A stretch of DNA of 64,000 bases, from positions 62,001 through 126,000 of the forward strand of contig CAVPDA010000007.1 in assembly GCA_963702495.1 (NCBI GenBank), given 5' to 3'. Below are positions 16,351 through 23,719 of the stretch, one piece after another. Below the pieces are notes generated by a model. That model was not told the origin of the DNA. It saw nothing but the letters and a program-made list of their open reading frames with translations, and made no database searches. Made by a program: the position numbers and the translations under genes. Within the stretch, counting starts at the first letter, position 1; each line of letters starts with the position of its first letter. Source of the stretch: CAVPDA01 sp963702495 (GTDB taxonomy: Bacteria; Pseudomonadota; Gammaproteobacteria; Burkholderiales; Rhodocyclaceae).

Positions 16351-16456
16351 CTCGCCCCGTTCGCGGGGAGAGGGGCGGGGTGAGGGGCATGCTGCTGTCA
16401 CGCGGCACGGGTGTCCCCCTCACCCCAGCCCTCTCCCCCGTTCGCGGGGGAGAGGG
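16351..16456. repeat. REP-like palindromes before the PhnC-type gene
   Basis: Two hairpins in opposite sense. One is CCCCG-ttcg-CGGGG (16355-16368). The other has perfect 10-bp arms, CTCTCCCCCG and CGGGGGAGAG (16431-16454), with the same TTCG loop. Related CCCTCTCCCC-type palindromes recur at 19388-19407 and 30439-30520. They look like an intergenic REP family. Confidence 0.65.
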
Positions 16457-16484
16457 AGAGTTCGCGCGGACGGTTCGACGAATC

Positions 16485-17315
16485 ATGAGCTTCCACCTCC
16501 AGGCCGCAGGCCTCGCCCATGCCAACGGCCATCGCGCGCTGAACCGACTCACGCTGGAGGCGCAGGCCGGCGAACGTATCGCGGTTATCGGTCCGTCGGG
16601 GGCGGGCAAGACTTCGCTGCTGCGCCTGCTCGCCACCTCGCTGCGTCCGACCGAGGGCCGGGTCCGCGTGCTCGGCGCCAGCCCCTGGCAGCTCGGCGCG
16701 CGCGAGCTGCGCCGGCTGCGCAGCCGCATCGGCGTGGTGCACCAGGCACCGCCGCTGCCGCCGCGCCAGCGCGCCGTCACCGCCATCCTCGCCGGGCGGC
16801 TCGGACGCTGGCCGTGGTGGAAGTCGCTGCTCTCCCTGTGGTATCCCGCCGACATCGCCGGCGCGCGGGCGCAGCTGGCGCGGCTCGACCTCGCCGACCG
16901 CCTGTTCGAGCGCTGCGACCGCCTCTCCGGCGGCCAGTTGCAGCGAATCGGCGTGGCGCGGGTGCTGTACCAGGCGCCGGATCTGATCCTGGCAGACGAG
17001 CCCGTTTCCGCGATGGATCCGGCTCTGGCCGATCTCACCGTCTCCCAACTCTCCCAGGAGGCAACCGCCCGCGGCGTGACGCTGGTGGCGAGCCTGCATG
17101 CCGTCGACCTGGCGTTGCGCTGGTTTCCCCGTATCGTCGGACTCAAGGGCGGCGAGATTCTGTTCGATTTGCCGCCGGTGAAGGTCGATGACGCCCTGCT
17201 GCGGGATCTCTACTCTGCGGAGAGCAGCGTCATCCCGACCCAGGACCGGGAGCCGCTGCTATTGCCCGAGCCCGGCCTGAGCGAGGCGGTACCGCGCCGC
17301 GCCCAATGCTGGTGA
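16485..17315 (+). CDS. PhnC-type ABC transporter ATPase
   Basis: A 276-aa ABC ATPase. It has Walker A GPSGAGKTS, a Q-loop VVHQAPPLPPRQRA, signature LSGGQLQRIGVARV and Walker B LILADEPVSAMDP. The ATG at 16485 is chosen because the frame upstream runs through REP-like palindromes. It supplies energy to the PhnD-type uptake system. Its end overlaps the first permease gene by 10 bp. Confidence 0.85.
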   Translation: MSFHLQAAGLAHANGHRALNRLTLEAQAGERIAVIGPSGAGKTSLLRLLATSLRPTEGRVRVLGASPWQLGARELRRLRSRIGVVHQAPPLPPRQRAVTAILAGRLGRWPWWKSLLSLWYPADIAGARAQLARLDLADRLFERCDRLSGGQLQRIGVARVLYQAPDLILADEPVSAMDPALADLTVSQLSQEATARGVTLVASLHAVDLALRWFPRIVGLKGGEILFDLPPVKVDDALLRDLYSAESSVIPTQDREPLLLPEPGLSEAVPRRAQCW

Positions 17316-18136
17316 GCGCAGCCAACGCCCGCGACCCTCAGGCGCTGCGTCGCGCGAGCCTGCTCGCCGGCGCGCTGATCCTGCTGTGGCCGTTGCTGCA
17401 ACTCGCGGAATTCAAGCCCGCGGCGCTGTTCGATCCCCAGAATCTGAAGGTGATGGGCCACTTCCTGCAGGGTTTCCTGCCGCCGGAGGTGTCCACGGAG
17501 TTCCTCGGCTTGGTCGTGAAGGCGACGCTGGAGACGCTCGCCATGGCCACCGCCGGCATCACCCTGGCGATGCTGGTCGCGGTGCCGCTGGGCATGGCGA
17601 TGACCCACAGCCTGTCGGTGTCGCGCATCGGACCCGGCCCCGGGCGCTGGCGCGGCGAATCGGGGCGGGCGCTGGTGCGCATCGCCTTGCTGCTGCTGCG
17701 TGGCATTCCGGAACTGGTATGGGCGCTGGTGTTCGTGCGCGCCCTGGGGCTGGGCGCGGCGGCGGGCGTGCTGGCGCTTGCCATCACCTACGGCGGCATG
17801 CTGGGCAAGGTCTATGCGGAGATTCTGGAATCGGGTGACACACGGCCGGCGCGGGCGCTGCTGGAATCGGGCAGCGGGCGCGTCATGGCGCTCGCCTACG
17901 GCCTGATTCCCGGCGCCGCCCAGGAACTGGTGTCCTACACCATCTACCGCTGGGAGTGCGCGATCCGCGCCTCGGTGGTGATGGGCTTCGTCGGCGCCGG
18001 CGGGCTGGGCCAGTTGATGGACCAGTCGATGAGGATGCTCAACGGCGGCGAGGCGGCAACCATCCTGCTCACCTTCCTGCTGCTGGTGCTGCTGGCGGAT
18101 GCCATCAGCGCCGCGCTGCGGCGGCAACTCACATGA
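17306..18136 (+). CDS. PhnE-type ABC permease 1
   Basis: A 276-aa permease with about six hydrophobic segments. The inner-membrane-component motif is visible near the C-terminus (ALLESGSGRVMALAYGLIPG, ending in VGAGGLGQLMDQ), together with the EAA-loop typical of PhnE. It is paired with a second, homologous permease 350 bp downstream. The stop TGA overlaps an ATG (ATGA, 18133-18136) that opens the first of three repeated short frames. Confidence 0.85.
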   Translation: MLVSAANARDPQALRRASLLAGALILLWPLLQLAEFKPAALFDPQNLKVMGHFLQGFLPPEVSTEFLGLVVKATLETLAMATAGITLAMLVAVPLGMAMTHSLSVSRIGPGPGRWRGESGRALVRIALLLLRGIPELVWALVFVRALGLGAAAGVLALAITYGGMLGKVYAEILESGDTRPARALLESGSGRVMALAYGLIPGAAQELVSYTIYRWECAIRASVVMGFVGAGGLGQLMDQSMRMLNGGEAATILLTFLLLVLLADAISAALRRQLT

Positions 18137-18486
18137 GCGCCGTCCGCCGGGCCGTCCCAAGGATGGCGCAGCCAACGACATGGAGCGGGCACGGCCCGCG
18201 AACAGCAATCACCCCCTTCCGTGGGAAGGGGGATGGGGGGAAGGTACTCCAATGAGCGCCGTCCGCCGGGCCGCCCCAAGGATGGCGCAGCCAACGACAT
18301 GGAGCGGGCACGGCCCGCGAACAGCAATCACCCCCTTCCGTGGGAAGGGGGTCGGGGGGAAGGTACTCCAATGAGCGCCGTCCGCCGGGCCGTCCCAAGG
18401 ATGGCGCCGCCAACAGACCGGAGAGGGCGCAGCCCGCGAACCGTTATCACCCCCTTCCGTGGGAAGGGGGTCGGGGGGAAGGTCCC
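18133..18486 (+). repeat. Three tandem ~119-bp repeats between the permease genes
   Basis: Units start at 18133, 18252 and 18371 (periods 119, 119 and 116 bp) and the next gene starts at 18487. Each begins ATGAGCGC, as does the second permease gene. Each unit carries a small hairpin (GCGGGC-acg-GCCCGC) and a larger one with perfect 9-bp arms (CCCCCTTCC-gtg-GGAAGGGGG). Each unit is also an open frame of 39-40 codons starting MSAVRRA, whose TGA overlaps the ATG of the next unit. The units look like recent duplications of an intergenic element. Coding is doubtful, but the ATGA chain could keep ribosomes moving towards the second permease. Confidence 0.9.
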
Positions 18487-19317
18487 ATGAGCGCGCGGGG
18501 ATGTGATTCCTCGACGAGGCTGGACGACGCCGGCGAGGCGGCCAAGTTCTGCCTCACCTGCACCCTCACGCTGCTCGGCGTGGCGTTGGTGATCGTCGCC
18601 AGCTTCGCCTACCTCTCGCTGGGCTTGGACCGGCTGTTCACCGCCGAGGTGGGCTGGGACATGCTGCGCTTCTTCCATTCCTTCTTCCCGCCCGACCTCT
18701 CCGCCGACTACCTGCTCAAGGTGGGCAAGGGGTCGCTGGAGACGCTGGCGATCTCCGCCGTGGGCACGCTGCTGGCGGCGCTGGGGGCAATGTTTTTGGC
18801 ATTGCCGGCGTCGGGCCGCTACGGCTGGGCGCTGCGTAATGCAACGCGCTTCGCGCTCAACGTGCTGCGCTCGGTGCCGGAGCTGGTGTGGGGCGCGCTG
18901 ATGGTGCTGGCGGCCGGACTCGGCCCCTTCGCCGGCACGCTGGCGCTGGCGCTGCACACGGCCGGCGTGCTCGGGCGGCTGTTCGCGGAAACGCTGGAGA
19001 ACGCACCGCCGGAACCGGCCGGCGCGCTGGTGGATTCCGGCGCCACGCCGGCGCTGGCCTTCATCTATGGCACGCTGCCCTCCATCCTGCCCCAGCTCGT
19101 TGCCTACAGCCTCTATCGCTGGGAGATGAACATCCGCATGGCGGCGATCCTCGGTTTCGTCGGCGCCGGCGGACTGGGCCAGATGCTCTACTTCGAGCTT
19201 TCCCTGTTCCACCAGGAGCAGGCCAGCACGGTGATCATCGGCATGCTGCTGCTGGTGATGATCGTCGACGGCGTTAGCGCTGTGGTGCGGCGCGGACTGG
19301 CGCGCGCCCATTCCTGA
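18487..19317 (+). CDS. PhnE-type ABC permease 2
   Basis: A 276-aa permease with about six hydrophobic segments. Its C-terminal half parallels permease 1 (ALVDSGATPALAFIYGTLP, then FVGAGGLGQMLYFELSLF). The ATG at 18487 follows the last tandem repeat; longer frames only extend into the repeats. Together the two permeases form the heterodimeric channel of the transporter. Confidence 0.85.
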   Translation: MSARGCDSSTRLDDAGEAAKFCLTCTLTLLGVALVIVASFAYLSLGLDRLFTAEVGWDMLRFFHSFFPPDLSADYLLKVGKGSLETLAISAVGTLLAALGAMFLALPASGRYGWALRNATRFALNVLRSVPELVWGALMVLAAGLGPFAGTLALALHTAGVLGRLFAETLENAPPEPAGALVDSGATPALAFIYGTLPSILPQLVAYSLYRWEMNIRMAAILGFVGAGGLGQMLYFELSLFHQEQASTVIIGMLLLVMIVDGVSAVVRRGLARAHS

Positions 19318-19387
19318 ATGGGGACCGGCGCGCACGGCGCGCCCTACGGGGTTCATCCCGGCGCGTAGGGCGCCCATCCCACTCTCC

Positions 19388-19407
19388 CCTCTCGCTGTCG
19401 CGAGAGG
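19388..19407. repeat. REP-like hairpin between permease 2 and norD
   Basis: CCTCTCGC and GCGAGAGG form a perfect 8-bp stem with a TGTC loop, between two converging genes. It is similar in style to the other CCCTCTCCC palindromes. It may stop transcription from one or both sides. Confidence 0.5.
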
Positions 19408-19433
19408 AGTCGGGGTGGGGGTATGCGCGCCGT

Positions 19434-21281
19434 TCAGCGATGGGTTAACTGCGCGTAAAGCTGCGGCAGCCGCGCCGGCAACTCCTCCGGCTTGCGGATG
19501 ACGGTGAAGCCGGCGGCGCCGAACAGGTGCGGCAGGTAGGCCTCGCCCTCGCGGTCGATGGTGACGCAGAACGGCCGCAGGCCGTGCTCGCGCGCCTCGA
19601 CGACGCTGACGCGGGTGTCCTCGATGCCGTAGCGGCCTTCGTAATGGTCCGTGTCGTTCGGTTTGCCGTCGGTGAGGATGAGCAGCAGCTTCACCTGCGC
19701 CGGATGCTCGTCGAGCAGGCTCGTCGCGTGGCGGATGGCGGCGCCGAGACGCGTGTAGTAGCCGGGCTTGAGCGCGGCGATGCGGCCGCGGATGGCAGCG
19801 TCGTACTTCTCCGTGAAGGTCTTGATCTGGTGCACGCGCACGTTGCTGCGCTTCAGTGACGAGAAGCCGTAGAGCCCGAAGGCGTCGCCGGTGGCGGTGA
19901 GCGCCTCGGCGAACAGGGTCAGGCTGTCCTTCACTACGTCGATGACGCGCGCATGATCGCTGACCCACGCGTCGGTTGACAGCGACAGGTCGGCCAGCAC
20001 CAGGCAGGCCAGGTCGCGCTCGCACGGCAGCTGCGCCAGATAGGTTCCCGCCTCCCGGCCATGGCTGCCGGCGATGCGGTCGGCATGGGCGCGGACGCAG
20101 GCGTCGAGGTCCAGCTCCGAGCCGTCGGGCTGGCTCTTGAGCCAGCGCCGCACCGGCTGCAGCGCCGAGAACTGCCAGCGCAGGCGCTGTGCCGCCTTCC
20201 TCAGGTGGGCGGGCAGGGCGCAGGGCGGCGCGTCGCGCGCCACCATCGGCTGCACGCGGCAGTAGTCGGGCCGCAGCAGGCGCTTGCGGAAGTCCCACTC
20301 CGGCAGCAGGATGCCCTCGCCCAGCGGCAGATCGTCCTGGGCGGCGGAGGGCAGGTCGAGATCGAACTTCACGCGCGAGGCTGCCGTGCTGCCATCGCGC
20401 GTCACGGCGAGTTCGTCCATCTCCTCCGCGCGTTGCGCCGCATCGGGATCCGGATCGTCGTCCAGCGGCCGGTTCACCTTGATGTACTCCGCCCAGGAGA
20501 ACAGGCTCTCGGCGCGAAAGATCATGAGGAACCCGTTCTTGCCCTCGGGCGCCTCCTCACGCCGGGCGCGAAAGCGCTTGCGCGCGGCATCCGCCGCCTT
20601 GCTGCCTTGCTCCTCGCCGAGCGCCTGCTCCGCAGCGCGCTGCTCGGCCAGCGCCAGCGCCCGCATCGTCGGATAGAGCCACAGCGGCACCGGCTGCGGC
20701 GGACGCGCCTTGCGCTTGGCGGACAGGGGCAGGGCATCGACGCTGCCCGGCTCCCTCAGTGCGCGGCGGATCGCCTTCTCGGCGGCGGCCTCGTCGGCAC
20801 CGAGTCGGTCGGGGGCGATGCGCAGGGCCAGGACCGCGTCCACCAGGCGCCGGTAGCGCGAGTCGAGCCCGGGAAAGCGCGCCAGCGCCGCCGCCGTCGC
20901 CTGCTGGTTGCGGACGATCCACGGCTCCTCGGAATCCTGATCGCTGGCGGCGAGGGCGATCAGCCACAGATAGAGGTCGCGGTTGAGCCCCACGTCGGAG
21001 AACAAGGCAATCTGCGGCGGCAACTGCAGCGTCTGTTCGTCGCGCGTCGCCTGCGGCGTGCGCTCGCCGCTGCCGGCGATACGCTGCAGCAGGCGCCGTC
21101 GCGCGCCATGCTGGGTGGATGCGGCCGCGGCCACCCGCAATCCCGGTTCGCCGCCGAAGGCGCGAAACAGCACGCCCGCGGTCTTCTCGATGTCGGCCAG
21201 GCGCACCGCCGCCTCGGGATGTTCCTGCCGCGCGGCGCGGGTGACGATCCTGTGCCAGAGGCCGCCGATGAATTCTTCCAT
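19434..21281 (-). CDS. norD: NorD, nitric oxide reductase activation protein (VWA domain)
   Basis: A 615-aa cytoplasmic protein. The C-terminal third is a von Willebrand A domain with the MIDAS motif DLSLSTDAW and a later LILTDGKPND. The N-terminal part is helical and charged. NorD works with the MoxR-type ATPase NorQ to activate the cNOR complex NorCB, probably at the non-heme iron site. It is the last gene of the minus-strand norQ operon, 10 bp after the Fe-S protein gene. Confidence 0.9.
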   Translation of the reverse strand: MEEFIGGLWHRIVTRAARQEHPEAAVRLADIEKTAGVLFRAFGGEPGLRVAAAASTQHGARRRLLQRIAGSGERTPQATRDEQTLQLPPQIALFSDVGLNRDLYLWLIALAASDQDSEEPWIVRNQQATAAALARFPGLDSRYRRLVDAVLALRIAPDRLGADEAAAEKAIRRALREPGSVDALPLSAKRKARPPQPVPLWLYPTMRALALAEQRAAEQALGEEQGSKAADAARKRFRARREEAPEGKNGFLMIFRAESLFSWAEYIKVNRPLDDDPDPDAAQRAEEMDELAVTRDGSTAASRVKFDLDLPSAAQDDLPLGEGILLPEWDFRKRLLRPDYCRVQPMVARDAPPCALPAHLRKAAQRLRWQFSALQPVRRWLKSQPDGSELDLDACVRAHADRIAGSHGREAGTYLAQLPCERDLACLVLADLSLSTDAWVSDHARVIDVVKDSLTLFAEALTATGDAFGLYGFSSLKRSNVRVHQIKTFTEKYDAAIRGRIAALKPGYYTRLGAAIRHATSLLDEHPAQVKLLLILTDGKPNDTDHYEGRYGIEDTRVSVVEAREHGLRPFCVTIDREGEAYLPHLFGAAGFTVIRKPEELPARLPQLYAQLTHR

Positions 21282-21291
21282 GGGCGAGGAT

Positions 21292-22356
21292 CTACGGCTT
21301 GTCCTGCTGCCGCCAGCCAGTCAGGCTCACCGCCGCTTCGTTGCGCTTGGCGGCTTCGCCTTCCACCCACTGCAGCAGCGATCCTTCGGGGTTGTCGCGC
21401 TGCACCGTGCTGCAGGCGTCGATGCACTGGCCGCACTGGGTGCAGGTGAACATGAACTGCTTGATGTTGCGCGGCTTGAGCCGCATCGGGCAGACATGAT
21501 CGCAGGCCGAGTGCTGGGCGCCCAGGAGGGCGCGGCACGTCGCGCAGTCCGCTGCGCGCTTGCGCTCGAATCCCACCACCATGCCGCCCCGATTGCCCAT
21601 CCAGGCCAGACTCTGGAACAACCCGACGGCGCAGGCGTAGCGGCAGAAAAGGTGGCGCGCGAAGAGGAACTCGATGCTCAGCAGCAGGGTGCCGACGCCG
21701 ATGAACAGGGCCTGGTTGCGCGTCAGGGCAAGACGGAACAGATTGCCGTAGATCTCGAACGGCGGCAGCAGGTAGGTCAGCAGCACCACCGCCCAGACGA
21801 AGGCGAAGGACACCGCCAGCGGCAGCACCACCAGCCACCAGCGCGCATCGGGCACGGTCGCGCTGCCGTCCGGATTGCGGCTGGGGCCGGCCTTCCGGTC
21901 CCAGATGCTCTGCTTGCCCGAGGCGCGGCGCATCATGCGGTTGATGGTTTCCACCACCGAAAAGTGCGGGCACAGCCAGCCGCAGTAGAGCCGCCCCCAG
22001 CGCCATGCCGTGTAGATGAGGACGGCGCCGGCGAGCAGGATCGGCACGAAGACGCGGGTGACGAGGTTGAATGCGGCTTCCCCCGGCCCGATGGTGCCGG
22101 CGAGAAACTCGTCGAGACCGATGCGCCACGGCATGCCGAGGAAATAGGCATGGCCCAGGGTCAGGTCGTAGCGCAGCAGGTCGAACAGCGGTGCCACGAC
22201 GAAGAGGATGAAAAAGCCCATCTGCCACCACAGACGCTTGCGCTGGGTGAAGCCGGCCGGGCCGCGCACGGGAATCGCCGCGCGCCGGTGGAACTCGATT
22301 TTCGAAATGCGGGCCCCTCCGGCCTGCGTTACCGCGGCGGTTGCGCGTTCAGTCAC
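21292..22356 (-). CDS. Polyferredoxin-like membrane Fe-S protein of the nor operon
   Basis: A 354-aa protein with about five hydrophobic segments. It carries two membrane-border cysteine motifs of the NapH/CcoG type (YCGWLCPHFSVVE and FCRYACAVG). Two soluble cluster motifs follow at the C-terminus (CATC with CDHVCP, and CTQCGQCIDAC). In the second membrane motif the usual Pro is replaced (CRYACAVG). Proteins of this kind occur in some nor clusters. The role could be redox input to NOR maturation, but I do not recognise a named gene. It overlaps the next upstream gene by 8 bp. Confidence 0.72.
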   Translation of the reverse strand: MTERATAAVTQAGGARISKIEFHRRAAIPVRGPAGFTQRKRLWWQMGFFILFVVAPLFDLLRYDLTLGHAYFLGMPWRIGLDEFLAGTIGPGEAAFNLVTRVFVPILLAGAVLIYTAWRWGRLYCGWLCPHFSVVETINRMMRRASGKQSIWDRKAGPSRNPDGSATVPDARWWLVVLPLAVSFAFVWAVVLLTYLLPPFEIYGNLFRLALTRNQALFIGVGTLLLSIEFLFARHLFCRYACAVGLFQSLAWMGNRGGMVVGFERKRAADCATCRALLGAQHSACDHVCPMRLKPRNIKQFMFTCTQCGQCIDACSTVQRDNPEGSLLQWVEGEAAKRNEAAVSLTGWRQQDKP

Positions 22357-22756
22357 AGGGCTTCCCCACCACCGGATAGACGAAGAGCTTGCCGCTCAAT
22401 GCCTTCACCAGTCCCCACACGCCGAGCAGGATCAGGGTGGAATGGACGCAGGTGAACCACAGGATCACGACGACCCAGGTCCACACCGACTGGAAGCCCC
22501 CCAGGACGACGACCGAGACATTGGCGATGACGAGCAGCATGCCGGCCCAGATGCTGGCCTCGAAGGTCTGCTCGATGTGGCAGCGCGCCAGCGGCGGCGC
22601 GTCTTTGCGCCGTTTCAGCCAGAGCCAGAGCAGGCCGAGAAAGGCGAGCCCCGGCGCCAGCATCAGGTTGGCGAGGAACAGCACCTCGGCGGCGACGGCC
22701 AGATCCTGGCCCTCCGGCACGGCGCGCAAGGGCGTGTTACCGGCCGAAGGTGGCAT
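22349..22756 (-). CDS. Small membrane protein of the nor operon
   Basis: A 135-aa protein with three clear hydrophobic helices (EVLFLANLMLAPGLAFLGLL, then a segment around MLLVIANVSVVVLGG, then WTWVVVILWFTCVHSTLIL). There is a conserved-looking ARCHIEQTFEASIWAG between the first and second, loosely reminiscent of DUF4870 proteins. It overlaps norQ by 20 bp and the Fe-S gene by 8 bp, so it belongs to the operon. The function is unknown. Confidence 0.65.
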   Translation of the reverse strand: MPPSAGNTPLRAVPEGQDLAVAAEVLFLANLMLAPGLAFLGLLWLWLKRRKDAPPLARCHIEQTFEASIWAGMLLVIANVSVVVLGGFQSVWTWVVVILWFTCVHSTLILLGVWGLVKALSGKLFVYPVVGKPCD

Positions 22757-23552
22757 GGATTACTTCCATCAGGGCGACGTTGATCTCGGGGTCGTCGCTG
22801 AGGGTTTCGACCAGCGACACGCGGCAGGCCTGCAGCGGGTCCATGCCGTCGCGGATCAGCGTGGCGGCATACACCAGCAGGCGCGTGCTGGCGACTTCTT
22901 CGAGGTCCACATCCTTGAGGGCGCGGAAGGAGCGGGCGATGGACACCAGGCGCCGCGCGTCCATCGCCTCCACGCCGGTCTCGCCGGCGAGGATCGCCTC
23001 CTCGCGCGCGGCGTCGGGGAAATCGAAGCGCAGCGCGACGAAACGCTGGCGCGTGGAGGGCTTCAGCCCTTTGAGGAAGTTCTGGTAGCCGGGGTTGTAG
23101 GAGATCACCAGCATGAAGCCGTCGGGCGCGTGCAGCAGTTCCCCGGTGCGGTCGATGGGGAGGATGCGCCGGTCATCGGCGAGCGGGTGCAGCACCACCG
23201 TCGTGTCCTTGCGCGCCTCGACGATCTCGTCCAGATAGCAGATGCCGCCCTCGCGCACGGCGCGGGTGAGCGGCCCGTCGCTCCAGAAGGTCTCGCCATC
23301 GCCGATGAGGTGGCGGCCGACGAGATCCGCCGCGGTGAGGTCGTCGTGGCAGGCCACGGTGTACAGCGGCAGGCCGAGTTTCGCCGCCATGAAGGAGACG
23401 AAGCGCGTCTTGCCGCAGCCGGTGGGCCCCTTGATCAGCAGCGGCAGGCGGTTGCGCCAGGCCCGCTCGAAGACTTCGACTTCGTTGCCGGCCGCCTCGT
23501 AATAGGGCAGTGCGGCAGCAGTCGTTCGAACCTGGATGTCCATCTGTGTCAT
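22737..23552 (-). CDS. norQ: NorQ, MoxR-type AAA+ ATPase
   Basis: A 271-aa AAA+ ATPase. It has Walker A GPTGCGKT, Walker B CYLDEIVEA and sensor-1 LVISYNPGYQNFLKGLKPS. The ATG at 23552 follows AGAGGA and gives the usual NorQ length; a longer frame from 23684 would span the FNR-type box. NorQ and NorD form the chaperone pair that activates NO reductase. Transcription probably starts near 23597 from the box at 23632. Confidence 0.92.
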   Translation of the reverse strand: MTQMDIQVRTTAAALPYYEAAGNEVEVFERAWRNRLPLLIKGPTGCGKTRFVSFMAAKLGLPLYTVACHDDLTAADLVGRHLIGDGETFWSDGPLTRAVREGGICYLDEIVEARKDTTVVLHPLADDRRILPIDRTGELLHAPDGFMLVISYNPGYQNFLKGLKPSTRQRFVALRFDFPDAAREEAILAGETGVEAMDARRLVSIARSFRALKDVDLEEVASTRLLVYAATLIRDGMDPLQACRVSLVETLSDDPEINVALMEVIHATFGR

Positions 23553-23631
23553 CGTCCTCTGCGGCGGTGCAATCGTCTCAAGTGTAAGCGCGAAGGCTAG
23601 CCCGCGGACGTCGCAATGTGTTTGACGCAGG

Positions 23632-23645
23632 ACAAGCCGTCCGGA
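23632..23645 (-). promoter_or_regulatory. FNR/Dnr-type box for the norQ operon
   Basis: Read on the minus strand, TTGTCCTGCGTCAA matches 7 of 10 consensus positions. TAGCCT follows exactly 22 bp later as a weak -10. The central CTGC is shared with the boxes of the two sRNA-like units. Confidence 0.55.
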
Positions 23646-23719
23646 ACGTCCGAATTTCCGGCGCCGGCGGTTTCCCCTTACCATGGGGCCGGAGCCGCCC
23701 GCCGCCCGATACCGACGAC

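Noticed and set aside
18133..18490. CRISPR-like repeat array
   Set aside because: The units are contiguous 119-bp tandem copies without unique spacers, and no cas gene is near.
15431..19317. A dedicated phosphonate-degradation or phosphite-oxidation locus
   Set aside because: Only the transporter is present; no phn lyase, phnX/phnW or ptxD gene is seen.
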